From: Adiantum capillus-veneris | Lineage: Eukaryota; Streptophyta; Polypodiopsida; Polypodiales; Pteridaceae | DNA length: 64,000 nt | Direction: 5' to 3' | Assembly: GCA_014529385.2 (NCBI GenBank) | Contig: CM043971.1 | Coordinates: 61,572,209 to 61,636,208 of the forward strand | Shown here: one piece after another, positions 36,109-48,676 of the stretch | How the letters are laid out: each line of letters begins with the position of its first letter | How positions within the stretch are numbered: the stretch's first letter is position 1 | Program-made: the position numbers and the translations under genes | The notes under the pieces: generated by a model | Database searches by the model: none | The model's input: the letters and a program-made list of their open reading frames with translations, nothing else | What the model was told of the DNA's origin: nothing

Positions 36109-36334
36109 TGTTACCATATACATGTGGTAGTGATGTGTGTGAACACACTAGGACCGTCGGGGCATTTTTTCCCTCTTTAGGAGGTTTTTCCCCCATGAAT
36201 TGTATATACACCCATCACTCTAGGGCTATCTATCTTTCCATTTCACACTAAGTAATACACTCTCTATTGTGTGCCTTGAGCTTCCTTCATCTTCTCCAAG
36301 CTCTGTGTGTTTTTGTGCAACCCTAATTCCAACA
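36109..36334 (+). repeat. Copia-2 5' LTR
   Basis: 226 bp, TGTTACCATATACATG to CCAACA. It matches 43685-43911 and 5745-5972. An upstream-type TATA (TATATACACC) lies near 36206. Confidence 0.95.
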
Positions 36335-36336
36335 AT

Positions 36337-36348
36337 TGGTATCAGAGC
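36337..36348 (+). promoter_or_regulatory. Copia-2 primer binding site
   Basis: TGGTATCAGAGC, two bases inside the LTR. This is an exact match to the usual plant copia initiator tRNA-Met primer site. Confidence 0.95.
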
Positions 36349-36583
36349 AGGTTGCGTCCTCCCGGGCTTAGTCGCCAGCTGCTCCAGTACATGCTTGTTC
36401 ACTTTCTCCGATTTCAATGAGCTTTGGTGAGCATTTGCAGGTCAAAAAATAATTTGGGGGAAATTGTAGAGCTCGGTCTGCTCAAATTTTTGATTTGGGC
36501 TCATTTTGGCCTCCGTTTCCACTATAGGCAGTACAGCACAGGCTATTTTGTCATTTTGTGCAGAATTTCTGTCAGTCCCATTT

Positions 36584-39196
36584 TGTCATAATAATCAATA
36601 TCTAATTCTCCTAAATGATTTTTTCATGTTAAATTGATCATTTAATATGGGGAAGTTCCAGGGGAGAAAAAGCTAGAATATTGGTTAAGCTAGCAGATCG
36701 GCCACAGTAGGGATCCAAAGGAGGGAAAATAGGGATCCAAAGGGGGGGGGGGGGGGCATCTGCAGAAGAACCATGTGCAACAATGGGCTATTGGATGCTT
36801 TGTGTGTGACCAAAAAAGTCTTGAATATCCCTACATAGGAGGGGGCGAGCCTAGCAAATAGGGGATGAGAGAGAAGGTCACACACACACACACACAAGCT
36901 CCCTTTACACAAAGGGAATGAGGGACACATTAATTAAGGATTAAGGATGCTATCTCTATCTCACAGCAAAGGAAAAATGCTGCTGCTGACAAGCACAAAA
37001 GAGCCCAAGCCTTTAAAGAAAACGATTGGGTCTTGTAAAAGTTTCGCAAGGCTCGATTAAGGCACACAATGGGCAAGAATCCTACGGGCCACCAAAAGTA
37101 CTATGCTAAACTAGCAAAAAGGTAATATGTTCCCTTCCAGATTCTTAGCCCAATCAATGAGATGGCCTATCAACTCAAGTTGCCCAATCATTGGCTCATA
37201 CACAATGCTTTCCATGTGAGCCTATTAAAGCCTTACACAGGAGAGCCACCTCAAGAACCAACTCCGGAGATCGAGGACCAAGAGGAGGTGCTGCAGCCCG
37301 AGTCCATTCTCCGACATGAAGACAAGGTATTAAGAGGCGGTAAGACTATCCGACGATATCTTATTAAGTTTAAGAATTATCCTTTTGAAGATGCTAGATG
37401 GATGCAAGGCATACAATTAAAGGATAACCTAAACCTTGTCAATGGTGACAATGCTTCCCAAGAGTAAGCAAATGTACAAAATGTTAAAAATGAACAAAGT
37501 TTTTTGTCTTATAAGACTCTCTTTTTCTTTATTGTGCACAAAAATGAAGTAGTATGCATGCTTAGATCAAGTTTGCGGAGACGACATCTCCCAAACACCA
37601 AGTAGAGCTTGTCACTCTATTATGGAAGACTGATAGGACTAATGTGCAGCCATGCTTGCGGCAGTCTCAGGCTCTCAAGCGCCAAATGGACTAGTCATCC
37701 ATTGTGGAATGATGTCGTAGGGTAACATAGGGATCCAAAGGGGGGGGGGGGGGGGGGGGGGGGGGGCATCTGCAGAAGAACCATGTGCAACAATGGGCTA
37801 AAAAGACCCTGAGGTTCAGCCCATTAAGACTTCCAAAATGCCAAGGTTCCAAAATTCAAAGGTTGTGTCCAAAGGTCAACCTTAAGGGAATTGGATGCTT
37901 TGTGTGTGACCAAAAAGTCTTTGAATATCCCTACATAGGAGGGGGCGAGCCTAGCAAGTAGGGTATGAGAGAGAAGGCCACACACACACACAAGCTCCCT
38001 TTACACAAAGGGAATGAGGGACACATGTCAGCTCCCCAGGCCAGATGCCCACAAGGTGTACCCAATTCCTATTGGATGACCCTTGAAGTGGACCAATGAG
38101 AATTAGGCTAGAGTAAATTTAGCCTAATTAATTTTAAAACACTTAAAAAGAACCAATGAAAATTAAGTCTCCCGGATGATAATTGGACAGCCCATGAAGG
38201 GGTCCAATAGGAATTGAGCAGCCCAATGGGCTACTTAATTCCTATTCGTCAGAATGGGAAAAGGTCCAATGGGGATTTAATTTATTTAAATCAATTAAGT
38301 TTAATTGATTAAGCTCTCACAAAAGGGGAAATGGGGACACATGTCAGAAGGCTATCACTTATGCTGCTTAATAGCCATTGGCTTGACTTGGGGAGGTACA
38401 ATGGGGAGCCTTCAATAGCAAATAGCAAGAGGGCTCGCACAAGAGAGAAAGAGAGGGGGCTGATTTTTGCAAGGCATTATCACACACACACTCACACAAT
38501 CTCATGTGTGAAGAAAGAGAAGACTATCTCTTCCCAAGCTTTAATGGAGAGCTCATCACCTACTCCAAGCTTGTGAGATAGAAGCCTACATCGACCCACT
38601 CTTGGCTTGTGGATGCGAATCCAACCAAGAGCCAAGCTTCAATGCATGCTCATCTCCTCTATCAAGCTAATTACTAAGCTAAATCTATGCTAATATGAGT
38701 GATTATGTGAGGAGATGTACATCTTTCTCGTAAGATACTCCTTCTTCCTCTCAATCTACTCTCATACCCTGCTAGCTCTCACCATCTTCGAAGGTGTGTG
38801 AGGTCTTGGGTCTGAGAACGGGGATAATTAAAGTTGTGTTTACTAAGTGTTTTGCTTAGTGCATGAAGCTTTCATCTTCATTGCACTAGCTAGTCTTGAA
38901 GGAACACAAAGAATTGTATTGTACAATGTCTCTCTTGATGGGAGAAACCATAATACGAAGTCTTTTGGAGGGGAGACCGGCTCCATGAAAATCCAGTCCT
39001 CAACTGTTGTCAATAGCTTAATTTCTCTCTCTTTTGAAAGTGTTGTTGATGCTATCTAACTAGGTGTTATTCTTTTTGTTGCTCTCTCCACCCAAGCACT
39101 CTTGTAATTCTCATTAGGAATCTATTCTAATGAAATGCCCACTATGTTCATGCTAATTTCCGCTATACACAAGTTTTTAGGCCATTAAATGTTACA
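36584..39196 (+). mobile_element. Deleted gypsy B copy inside Copia-2 leader
   Basis: Flanked by CATTT (36579-36583 and 39197-39201); the same leader is uninterrupted in Copia-1. It consists of the first 350 bp of a B LTR (36584 to about 36931), a jump to the integrase end and chromodomain (about 36940-37467), the 3' untranslated region (37468-37726), and a 3' LTR lacking its first part (about 37727-39196). Most of the internal region is gone. Poly-G runs at 36742 and 37741 sit at the same LTR site. Confidence 0.9.
36962..37467 (+). pseudogene. Gypsy B (deleted copy) integrase end and chromodomain
   Basis: Frame remnants show a HKRAQAFKENDWVL-like segment, HQKYYAKLAKR with a stop, then an open run: [40 protein letters not shown], and the chromodomain core TIRRYLIKFKNYPFEDARWM. 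It ends SQE and stop. The linker is shorter than in the minus-strand copy at 8872-9440, which has an extra acidic insertion. Confidence 0.88.
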
Positions 39197-39314
39197 CATT
39201 TTCTGCATAACAGGTGACTTATAGTCTTCTATGGTTTGTGCTATATAGCACGTATTGTTCCCGCTCCATTTCTCCTATTTTCGGGTAGTTTTCACATCAA
39301 GTGCAGCATTTACC

Positions 39315-40068
39315 ATGGCTGACAACAACAACACACATGTGTTCAAGATGTTTGCTGTTGAGGACAGGTTGGATGGGGACAACTACCCTATGTGGGCTTA
39401 TATGATCAACATGTTCTTGTGTCAAAGGGCGTCCAGAACATTGTGCAAGGCATTGATGTATGTCCTGGTTCTGAAGATATAGGCGATGTTGAGGATGTTG
39501 CATGTCTTGTTGCAAGGATTGCTGCTATTAGAGTTGTTTTGCCTACGGTAGAACAAGCTCGTTGGGATGTAAAGGATGCGCACGCTCATGCATTGATTGT
39601 GTTTTCTGTGAAGTGCACCATTGTTCCTCACATCTATTCAGCAAAATATACAAAACAGGCGTGGGATATTCTAGCAGGTCTTTATGCAAGCTGCAATGAG
39701 GCTAAAATTGCTTTGCTTCGTAAAGAGCTGGAGTCGAAGATTATACATGAGGAAGATGATATGGACACTTTCCTTGCTAGGGACAAGGATATCAATGAGC
39801 AACTTATTTCTGCAGGTGAAGTCATTTCAAACAGTTCCCTTGTGCAGACTGTTCTTGATGCCTTACCAGATTCCTACCGGACTTTTGCTAGTACTTGGAG
39901 ACTGATGACCCAAGGAAATCTTGAAGTTGTCAAGTTTGATGCATTATGCACATTGTTGTTGCAAGAGTCACTTTCTAAAAAAAACAGGACTAGGCAGTGT
40001 ACAATTGAACATGCTTTTATTGCTTCTCAAAGAAAGGGTGGTAACAGTAATGCAGCCCACTTCTTATA
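39315..40068 (+). pseudogene. Copia-2 gag
   Basis: Starts MADNNNTHVFKMFAVEDRLD. A one-base deletion near 39404, relative to Copia-1, shifts the frame. The second frame (39392-40069) carries the rest of the UBN2-type capsid, with AWDILAGLYASCNEAKIALL and ALPDSYRTFASTW. A further frameshift near 40068 separates gag from the zinc knuckle. Confidence 0.92.
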
Positions 40069-41827
40069 ATTCTGCTCTGCGAGTGGCAAAAATTCTGTTC
40101 CTAATGCTTCTGCTGTTGCTGGCAGCAATTCTTCTGGAAATTCTGGTGATAAGGGCAAAAAGAAGATGCGTTACCATTATTGTAAAGCTAATGATCACTT
40201 GATCAAGTCGTGTCCTAAGTTGAAGGCCAAAGAGGCTAAGAAGAAAGAGGGTGGTTCCACTGCAAATGCTGGTTCCACTACAAATGCATCCATTGTTGAG
40301 TCTTCTGTGAAAGAAGACTGTAATGTTGATGTTGATGCAGAATGGGCTTTTAGCGCAGAGTGCACTTATAATCCTACTATCCATGATGCATGCTTGTCAG
40401 TTGCTGCAGATTCACATGTGTGGTATTTCGACAGTGGTGCTACAAAGCACATTACCTCACATCGTGAATTGTTTACCTCTCTTGAGTCTGTCCCTCATGG
40501 GCATTCAGTCACTTGTGCCAACAATGCCTCTTATCCAGTTCAGGGAGTTGGAAAGATTGTGCTTACTGCTGCTAATGGCATGTCTTTCACACTTGTTGAT
40601 GCACTTTATGTACCTAGAATCAAGAAGAATCTCTTGTCTGTATCCGCACTTGCTAGACTTGGACTTGTAGTCAAATTTGTGGATGACAGATGTACAGTTC
40701 ATGATCTCAATTTTGGTGATGAAATTGTTGCATCTGTCCTTTTGTTATGTGGGCTGTATAAGCTCATTTTGTATGACAAGTGTGGACAAAATTTTGCAAA
40801 TGTTGTTATAGATTCAAGGGCTGTTTCAGATGCAAAACTTTGGCATGCACGTTTTGGTCATCTGATTTTTGCCAGTTTGCTGCGTTTGCAAAAATCTGAT
40901 ATGGTTGCTTCTTTTCCGCCTCTTGAAGCACCTGCCAAACAGGTTTGCGAAGGCTGTATTTTGGGTAAGATGCAGCGTTCTAAGTTTCCAAAGGATGGTT
41001 CAGTTCTAGCCACATGCAGGTTGCAGCTTGTGCATATTGATGTTTGTGGGCCCATGCAAGATATGTCCTTGGCCAATTACCTGTACTTCATGACTTTCAT
41101 TGATGATTACTTCAGGCATGCATGGGTATTTCCGATTAAAGCGAAGTCCGAAGTTTTTATGTGCTTCAAACAATTTCTGGCTATGGCTGAAAATGTCTCG
41201 AAATGTACTATGGGAACCCTCCAATCCGATCGAAGGGGGGAGTATATGTCTCATGAATTTAATGCATTTCTGGCTAGTCATGGGATAAAACACCAATGTA
41301 CAATGCCTTATACACCTCAGCAAAATGGTGTTGCTAAGAGGAAAAACAGGTCACTTACGGAAATGGCACGATGTATGGTCAAAAGTGAAGCTTTGCCGCA
41401 TTCTTTTTGGCTTGAGGCCATCATGTGTGCCACTTATGTACTTAACAGGTGTCCTACGAAAGCTTTGCAGTCTATTACTCCATATGAAGCATGGCATGAT
41501 AGAAAGCCTTCTATTGAGCACATGCGTGTTTTTGGTTGTTTGGCATATGCTTTGGTGCCACAAACAGAGCGCAGAAAATTGGATGATAAGGCTGTCAAAT
41601 GTACTTTTGTTGGTTATAGTGCTGAAAACAAAGGTTACAGGTTGTATCATCCGCAAACAAAAAGTATTCTGGTTTCACGGGATGTAGTGTTTATGGAAGA
41701 TTCTATTCAGCCCTTGCTGTCATGTACTAGAGACAATAATGTAAGCTCACAGGACATTTATGACACTTTGTTGCCTCTTTTCAGTGGTGGAAATACGAAT
41801 GTAATTTCCAATGAGGCAAATGTATAG
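40069..41827 (+). pseudogene. Copia-2 zinc knuckle, protease and integrase
   Basis: The knuckle reads RYHYCKANDHLIKSC: the first Cys is lost and the other three ligands are kept. The protease has WYFDSGATKHIT. The pre-integrase zinc motif (LWHARFGH, CEGCILGKMQ) precedes the integrase core, with first Asp (LVHIDVCGPM), second Asp (LQSDRRGEYM) and the third motif QQNGVAKRKNRSL, where the family has GVAERKN, so catalytic Glu is Lys. The frame is otherwise open for 553 codons and ends with a TAG at 41825-41827 that splits the polyprotein. Confidence 0.94.
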
Positions 41828-42979
41828 CCTATGGGGGTTTCTGAAAATGTTACAAATCAGCCTATTACTGATGCAGATGTACATGATGTACTTGATGAGG
41901 AAAGGGCTGAAAATGAGCAGGCTAGAAGTATGCCAAAATGGTTGGTGCACACTTTGCGTGACAGTAAATTGGATGCACCTTTGTCTAGTCGTACTCGTTC
42001 AAGCTCTCGCCATGCATCTTATGCATCAGATTGTTATGCTTTGGTTGTGTCTAGTTTACATGATGTTGAGGAGCCTCTGTCTTTTAAGGAAGCATAGAAT
42101 TCAAAAAAATTGGATGGCTGCCATGCAATCAGAATATGATGCACTTATAGAAAATGACACATGGACTTTATGTGATTTGCCTCCTGGCAAAAAGGCCATT
42201 GGTACGAAGTGGGTTTACAAGTTGAAACGCAAGCCAGATGGTGAGATCGATCGCCATAAGGCTCGACTTGTTGCAAAGGGTTATGCACAGCAAAAAGGCA
42301 TAGATTATGAAGAGACTTTTGCTCCCACTTGTCGTATGACTACTATGCGTTTTTTGTGTGCATTGGTAGCTCATTTTGGTTTCGATGTACATCAATCAGA
42401 CATTGTTACTGCTTTCTTGAATGGTGACATATTTGAGGAAGTTTATGTAACGCAGCCTCGCGGTTTTGTCATAAAAGGACAAGAGGACAAAGTGTGCAAA
42501 TGTAAGAAGGCTTTGTATGGGTTGAAGCAATCTCCTCGTTCTTGGTATGAGAAAGATAACACTCATTTGGTTAAACGAGGCTTTCGTAACAGTCCAACAG
42601 AAAGCACATTGTATGTAAAGCGTGAGGGTGATGTACTTCTCATTGTGGTTCTTTATGTTGATGATTTGCTGATCACTAGACCAAATGAGAGACATATTGC
42701 TGAATTTAAGGATGATTTGAATGCTACTTTCACGATGAAAGATTTGGGCCTGTTGCATCATTACTTGGGTATACAATTTAAGCAGTGTGATGGTGGTATT
42801 GCCTTGTGTCAGAAAAGTTACATAGAGACATTGCTATGTAAGTTTGGACTTGAGGATTGCAAGCCTATTGCCACTCTCATGGAAACAGGTTTGAAGTTGA
42901 GTCTACATGATGCTAGCGATCCTGCTGATGTCACTCTTTACCAAACTGTTGTTGGCTACCTCACTATGTACGCAACATG
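41828..42979 (+). pseudogene. Copia-2 reverse transcriptase
   Basis: After a short linker with one more stop (TAG at about 42096), the RT is well preserved: WMAAMQSEYDALIENDTWTL, AIGTKWVYKLKRKPDGEIDR, HKARLVAKGYAQQKGIDYEE, DIVTAFLNGDIFEEVYVTQP, KALYGLKQSPRSWYEK, and the catalytic LYVDDLLIT. A frameshift near 42975 leads into RNase H. Confidence 0.95.
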
Positions 42980-43609
42980 AGGCCAGATATTCAGTTTGCA
43001 GTCTCACAGGTCAGCAAATTCATGCATAGCCCAGGGTCTAAGCATTGGCAAGCTGTCCAGAGGATTTTCCACTACCTTAGTGTTACTTTAAACCTTGGCT
43101 TGTTTTATCCCAAGGGGGCATCATTGCCGCCAGACTTACATGCTTTTTCGGACTCAGATTAGGCTGGTTGTTTTGACACGCGAGTGTCCACAAGTGGTTT
43201 TTGTTTTATGCTTGGCAGTTCATGTATATCATGGTTGAGCAAGAAGAAACCTATTGTGCCCACTTTGAGTTGTGAGGCTGAGTACAAGGCAATTTTCACA
43301 GCTACGGTTGAGTGTGTATGGCTCAGACGCCTTATGGTTGATTTGGGTGTTGGACAGGACACTGCCAACACTATCTACACTAACAGTCAGAGCGCATTGG
43401 CAGTTGCGAGGAACCCATTTTTTTATGCTCGCACAAAGCACATTGAGGTGCATTACCACTATGTCAGGGAGAGGCTCTCAGCAGGAGAGATTAGCTTGAC
43501 TTATGTGCCAACACAGGACAACCTTGCAGATCTTTTCACACAGGCATTGTCTCGTGAGAAGCTTGAAGCTTTGCGCAAAGCTTTGGTCTTACTCCCCTTT
43601 GTGGAATGA
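42977..43609 (+). pseudogene. Copia-2 RNase H
   Basis: MRPDIQFAVSQVSKFM, then AFSDSD followed by a TAG where Trp of the DADWAGC motif is expected, then SCEAEYKAIFTATVECVWLR, IYTNSQSALAVARNPFFYAR (Asp of the usual DNQSA is Asn) and RTKHIEVHYHYVRE. The end matches the copia C-terminus. Function would be removal of the RNA template. Confidence 0.94.
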
Positions 43610-43684
43610 TCATGTCCTTGGGGCATGGCACTTCCCTTTACTCATGTGCTAGCTCTCGTTCACCGCATCACTCCAGGGGGGATT

Positions 43685-43911
43685 TCTTACCATATACATG
43701 TGGTAGTGATGTGTGTGAACACACTAGGACCGCCGGGGCATTTTTTTCCCTCTTTAGGAGGTTTTTCCCCCATGCATTGTATATACGCCCATCACTCTAG
43801 GGCTATCTATCTTTCCATTGCACACTAAGTAATAAATTCTTTATTGTGTGCCTTGAGCTTCCTTCATCTTCTTCAAGCTGTGTGTGTTTCTCTGCAACCC
43901 TAATTCCAACA
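43685..43911 (+). repeat. Copia-2 3' LTR
   Basis: 227 bp, beginning TCTTACC, so the terminal TG is mutated to TC. It is preceded by a short purine run (AGGGGGGAT) acting as polypurine tract. It ends CAACA before the CTACA duplication. Confidence 0.94.
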
Positions 43912-43916
43912 CTACA

Positions 43917-44138
43917 TTCTTGGACCCAAAGACTGCACCTTGAATCTCCTTCACCTGCTCCCCAAATTAGTCCCTTCTAGGGCCTTCTTAGTCTATAAAC
44001 CGCATCAGTCATAGCATCTCCACTGCTACCTCTCAATCCATGATCTTTCTAGCTGCTCCAATCCTTTGCCATGATTCTGCTAGCCTGCACATATCTGCCC
44101 TAGCCATCTTCTATGGTCGACACACTTTGGCTATACCA
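43917..44138 (-). repeat. Gypsy D 3' LTR, proximal part
   Basis: Continues the LTR broken by Copia-2 and aligns with 50860-51092. On the minus strand the LTR begins TGGTATAGCC at 44138, right after a purine-rich tract. Confidence 0.85.
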
Positions 44139-44155
44139 TCCTTGCCCACCTCCTA
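44139..44155 (-). promoter_or_regulatory. Gypsy D polypurine tract
   Basis: Minus-strand TAGGAGGTGGGCAAGGA directly before the LTR start. It is the expected plus-strand primer site and helps fix the LTR boundary. Confidence 0.7.
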
Positions 44156-44342
44156 GTTGAGCATTCATGCTCAACCATAAAAGAGCTTAATTCCACTACA
44201 AACTGATGCACTGCTAGCACCAACTCCCTCTCAAAATATAGCTTGACACGCACACCATTGACCCTGTTCTTGAGAAAACGACCATCCATCTGGGAGGCTC
44301 CATGAGAACCAATGTCTCTACCTTCTCTAGATCTACTTCTAC

Positions 44343-45122
44343 TCAATTATGTGATACCACATGATCCAACAGTTGAGCCCTTGGTTGTGCCAACTTGCAC
44401 TTGTTTGGGATCAACTTCCCTCCTTCTTCATCTAGCCTTTGAAAGCACAGCCTCAGCTTGGACAAATGTTCCACCCTGAAACTATAACAGCCAATATCAT
44501 CCATAAAAACTCTGATGAAATTACCCAAGTATGGCCCAAACACCATGTTCATTCAGTCTTGAAATGTATCATACACATTCACCAGTCCAAAGGGCATCCT
44601 ACGGTAGGCAAAGCACCCCCATGGAGAGATGAAGGTAGTCTTCAGTTGATCCTCCAAAGCAATACCAATCTGAAAATAACCTGAAAAACCATCCATGATA
44701 GAATAACGTTTGTGCCTGGCAACCTGGTTTAGAATCTCATCTTGAAACGGCAGAGAGTAGTGATTCTGCTTGGTCGCAGCATTCAAGGGCTTATAGTCTA
44801 CACATACCCACCGTTTTCCATTATTTTTTGGAGTGATAACAATAGGAGAAACCCACTCAGACTCTTTCGTTGGATATATAATACCTACCTCAAGCAGCTT
44901 GTTGATCTCCTGCCATAGAGCCTCCTTTTGAATATCCCCCAACCTCCTTAGCTTCTGTGCTTTTGGCCTGTATCCGTCTTTAAGTAGGATTCGATGCTCC
45001 ACTCCTTTAGCTCCTCTCAAATCTTTATACTCCGTCACAAATAAGTTGGGATAGTATGCACATAGGTTCATATAACCTTCCTTCTCCTGCTTGGTTAAAA
45101 CTATACCTAGCATATCTTCCAC
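44343..45122 (-). pseudogene. Gypsy D reverse transcriptase
   Basis: One frame holds VSPIVITPKNNGKRWVCVDY, KRYSIMDGFSGYFQIGIALE, TTFISPWGCFAYRRMPFGL, then a single stop (about 44553), then MNMVFGPYLGNFIRVFMDDI (FMDD as the YxDD motif), NKCKLAQPRAQLLDHVVSHN. Sequence beyond 44340 no longer reads as RNase H. Apart from the stop this is one of the best-kept RTs here. Confidence 0.93.
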
Positions 45123-45385
45123 CTCTTTAACCTTCAGGCTACAGACAGGGGCTTACATACCTTTACTTGCACTGGCATAATCTACGGTGACTCCAAACAA
45201 ATATGTGTCCAGCTTCAATAAATCTTCATCTCTCTCTTCCTCTTTGACATCGGTGGATCCTTCATCATAAGTCGACTCGTTTCATATTTGTAACATGTGC
45301 TAGAATCCCTTTTATCACCCCAGGCTGGTGGATGCAAGCGGCTCTCCTTGGTCTTTAGACCCAACACAATTTGCCCTCCATTTTC

Positions 45386-45808
45386 TCAATCCGGCAAGGT
45401 AAATACCCCCTTCTTCCAATCTTGATTGGGCCCAATTGCCAACAACCATGGCCTCCCCAATATAATTGGATAAGCGTTTCCTCCTACTTTCATGACAAGA
45501 AAATCAATTAAGCATCCAATTCCCATGACCTTTACCTTCACATCCTGTGCCACTCCTAAACACCAAGCTTTGGCATGGTTGGCCATTCTCATTTGCACAT
45601 TGGACCTGACGACAGATTTAATACCAATATCCCTCATAGTAGACTCTGTGATCACACAGACCTGGGCACCACCATCAATATAGGCTTGAACATGCTTCTT
45701 CTTTTCAAGCAAAACGTCCACCACTAGAAGCACATCAATTAGACTCCCCACCCTCAAGACTGAATTTTGTACCGCATGCACATCTCCTTCTACTCGGGGA
45801 AGCCTCAT
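45386..45808 (-). pseudogene. Gypsy D aspartic protease
   Basis: A 140-codon open frame: VQAYIDGGAQVCVITESTMR with DGGA in place of the usual D(S/T)GA, then FLVMKVGGNAYPIILGRPWL, the retropepsin end motif. Frame joins to gag and RT are lost in frameshifts (45123-45385 and above 45808). Confidence 0.88.
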
Positions 45809-47094
45809 ACTGACACTGGTTGACTACTGCCTCCTTAATATAGGGTGCCCCCAAAAGTGATGTTAGCTTTTTGATTTTGGACATCCCTTACCAGATTGCA
45901 TTCTGGATTACTGCACCCCAACTGAAAATCCTTATGTGTAATTATTCATCTTTGTCTTCTCTTGTTTGGATCTGGCTACTCTCTACCTTTGTTCACCTTC
46001 TCTTTACTCTTCTTTGCTCTAGTTTCACGTTCCGTCCTAGTCTCTCTTTTGCCTCTTGCTCTTTTGTTAGCCATAATATCAACCTTCTGCCTATCAACAC
46101 CAATAATATTAACCCTTTGCACTTTATCATTACTTGAGGAGCTGCATGTACTTGGTTCTTGACTACTTGCTGCTCCCTTTGACCATTAAACTACACCTGA
46201 CCCCTACCTCGACCAAACAAAGGATACATACCGCCCATTTCCCTCGGTGGGTGAGGGAAATCTGAAGCATAATGGCCCTCCTCTCCGCAATTGTAACATC
46301 TGCCAAGCAATTTCCTAGATCTACCTCTTCTTGTCCTTGCTTTACCTCTATACATAACACTTTACTCAACTCTTGCATTTGCTCAGATAAATCTTGAACT
46401 CTACGTACCCATTGTTGAGAAATGGTTTTTGCCCCTCAATTAGGTTGATTCTCCACTTGAACTTCTTCCCTCAGACTTCAGGTAGGATTGGGAACCATCA
46501 CTTCATATCCCAATGCACCTTGCTCAATCTTCTTTTTAATCTTTTGGCTCTTTGCCCATGCAATAGCAATAGCCCCATTGTAATTCTCTGGCCCCTTGAA
46601 ATCCACCTTTTCACGAACTTTGGGATGCAAACAAGCCATAAATTTTTCCAATTTACAGTACTCACCACGATTAGCCAATTGCATGGCAACTTCAAAGTCC
46701 CTCCAGCATTCTTCGAAGCGGCTAAGGAAAACACCAAACTCCTCGTTCACATCATGCTTCAAATTCTTCGACTTTGCATCCAGATCAACAGGAGATACCT
46801 CTTTACGAAAATCATGCAGAAAACATGCCCGTAATGCGGCCACATAAGTCTTGTCTCTCCTTCCAAGGCATAGAAGCATGTCTTTGCTCTTCCCCGCATC
46901 AGCAACATAATTGTTTGCATTTTTCTATCTTCATTTGGCATATGCAGTGATAACATATACAACTCAAAATCGGCCATCCACTCTTCCGGATCTTCTTCTT
47001 TGGTGAAAACCGGTCCATAAATATGTGTTGCCATCTTTCCTTGATGGAAATAACTTTATTTGATCCAAACCGATGAGCAATCAGCTGCTCCTCC
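45809..47094 (-). pseudogene. Gypsy D gag and zinc knuckle
   Basis: ATG at 47094 (MEEQLIAHRFGSNKVISIKE). Pieces of capsid-like sequence in three frames follow: EDPEEWMADFELYMLSLHMP, then DKTYVAALRACFLHDFRKEV, SRFEECWRDFEVAMQLANRG. A knuckle at about 46245-46305 reads GRCYNCGEEGHYASDFP, where the last Cys is Phe. Frameshifts occur near 46990, 46880 and 46480. Confidence 0.82.
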
Positions 47095-47111
47095 ATGGGG
47101 GCACTAGAAAA

Positions 47112-47886
47112 TGGAAAGGGCGAAAGGGGAACGGAACACACACAACACAACAACACAACAACACACAACACAAAGCCTCCCTACAGCTCAAGGTATCCAC
47201 AACACCCCTAACCTCTCAAAGAACACCTTCAACTTGGCTAATTTGCATTAACAGGCCCACCTTTGCACAAGAACAACAATCTCCTACCTACAGAAACACC
47301 ACTCAGCACCAATGAACCTACACCACTTAACTCACCCTTTCCGGCCCACAAAACACCCTGATTCGGCTCTCTTTGTAACAAGCTTCACACTGCAGGCATA
47401 CCCTTCTGCAAGCATTGACAAGCACACAAGGAGCGAGAGAAAGGATGGGAATGGGGAGAAGCAACACAAGAAAGAGGGGCAAAGGCCTAGTAGTATTGCA
47501 TAAGGAGATACTACAACCCAATCTGCACCTCTAATGGCAAGCTTCCAATACATAGGCTTGCAGGTCTTCAACAACTCTCTCTGGCAAAAAGACCCTCAAA
47601 AATTTATTTCTATTCCCTTTTATAGGGCTTGGTTAAGGCTATAAAAGAAAAAACAACGAGCTATCCAGCTCGTGCAATCATCTTTAGCTTCATTTAGAAT
47701 TTTCTTGCATTGCTACCACTTGGCACATTTGATTTTTTTGGTAACTCTTGCATGGTGCACCTCTCTATCCAATTTGGCCGCCCGTTCTCCTTTGCAACCC
47801 GCCCTTTGGGAACGCCTTTGACCACCTTGTTTCTCTCTCTCACTTGACTGGCCTTGTGACGGGATAGGCCCCTTGGCCGCCTTTGG

Positions 47887-47917
<31 letters not shown>

Positions 47918-48676
47918 GGCTCCACTGGCACTGCCGCGGGACCCCGCCCCCACCCGGGCATTAGCGACATCGCTATTGGGGGGGGGGGGGGCACCCTTAC
48001 TTTCAAAAATTTTGGCCCATATGGGCGCGGGATCCGTCCCTTGGAGGACACACCATGTCATCAAATGTCACCATTAATCCTCCACAACAAGCGCGCCACT
48101 GGGTAGGGCCGCCACCGTACGCTGCCGACTAGGCAAAACAATCGCCAGACTCCGCCTCCTGTGCTTGCCCAGAGCGCTGGAAGCACCGCCAGTTGTGCAC
48201 GCCATAGCCAGGCACCCACTGGGAGCTTCTCTCCCTTCACGTCTCTCAAATGGGCTCATGGCCCCGCCTAAATAGTCCAGTACCTTTGGTTCCCTTTGTG
48301 CATATGGGATCTCGCTAGCCACGTGGCAGCATATGGATGCCCCCTCTTAAGATGGGTTGGAAAAACCCTCAAAAGGTCACATTTGTTTCCCTTTACTTTA
48401 CACCTTTGCCATTTTTTGCTCACAAACCAAGCTCCCAAGCCATAAAACCCAGCGAAAGTTTGTATTTTTGGCTTGGTTCACCGTAATCCTTGTCGCCTCT
48501 TAGCTTTTCTGGGCCCACGATTTGAGGTGACCAAAACTTTTAAAAAATCATATGCAACCACTTCTCAAAGAACAATCCCAAACTTTGACCTGTGGTACCT
48601 CACTGACCGAGAACCCGATTGATGTGTAGTTAGCTCTTGCCTACTCCACATGAAGTGCATTGTCCAAGGCCCACGA
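47112..48676 (-). repeat. Gypsy D 5' LTR, proximal part
   Basis: Begins TGGAAAGGGCGAAAGG (plus strand), equivalent to 34746. The TATA box CCCTATAAAAGGG (minus) is at about 47613-47630. The stretch 47840-48600, including a short (TC)n, a poly-G and GC-rich sequence, has no counterpart in the other D LTR. Confidence 0.83.

Larger units (their letters stand above)
36109..43911 (+). mobile_element. Copia-2: full-length Ty1/copia retrotransposon
   Basis: Both LTRs are present (36109-36334 and 43685-43911), with target duplication CTACA at 36104-36108 and 43912-43916. The host sequence is recovered by comparison with the uninterrupted copy at 50860. It has a primer site, a polypurine tract just before the 3' LTR, gag, protease, integrase, RT and RNase H in copia order. 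About a dozen LTR differences over 227 bp (roughly 5%) suggest an intermediate age. It carries a deleted gypsy B at 36584-39196. Frameshifts and lost catalytic residues make it inactive. Confidence 0.95.

Noticed and set aside
40505-41656. Minus-strand frames over Copia-2
   Set aside because: These mirror the plus-strand protease and integrase frame and have no motif.
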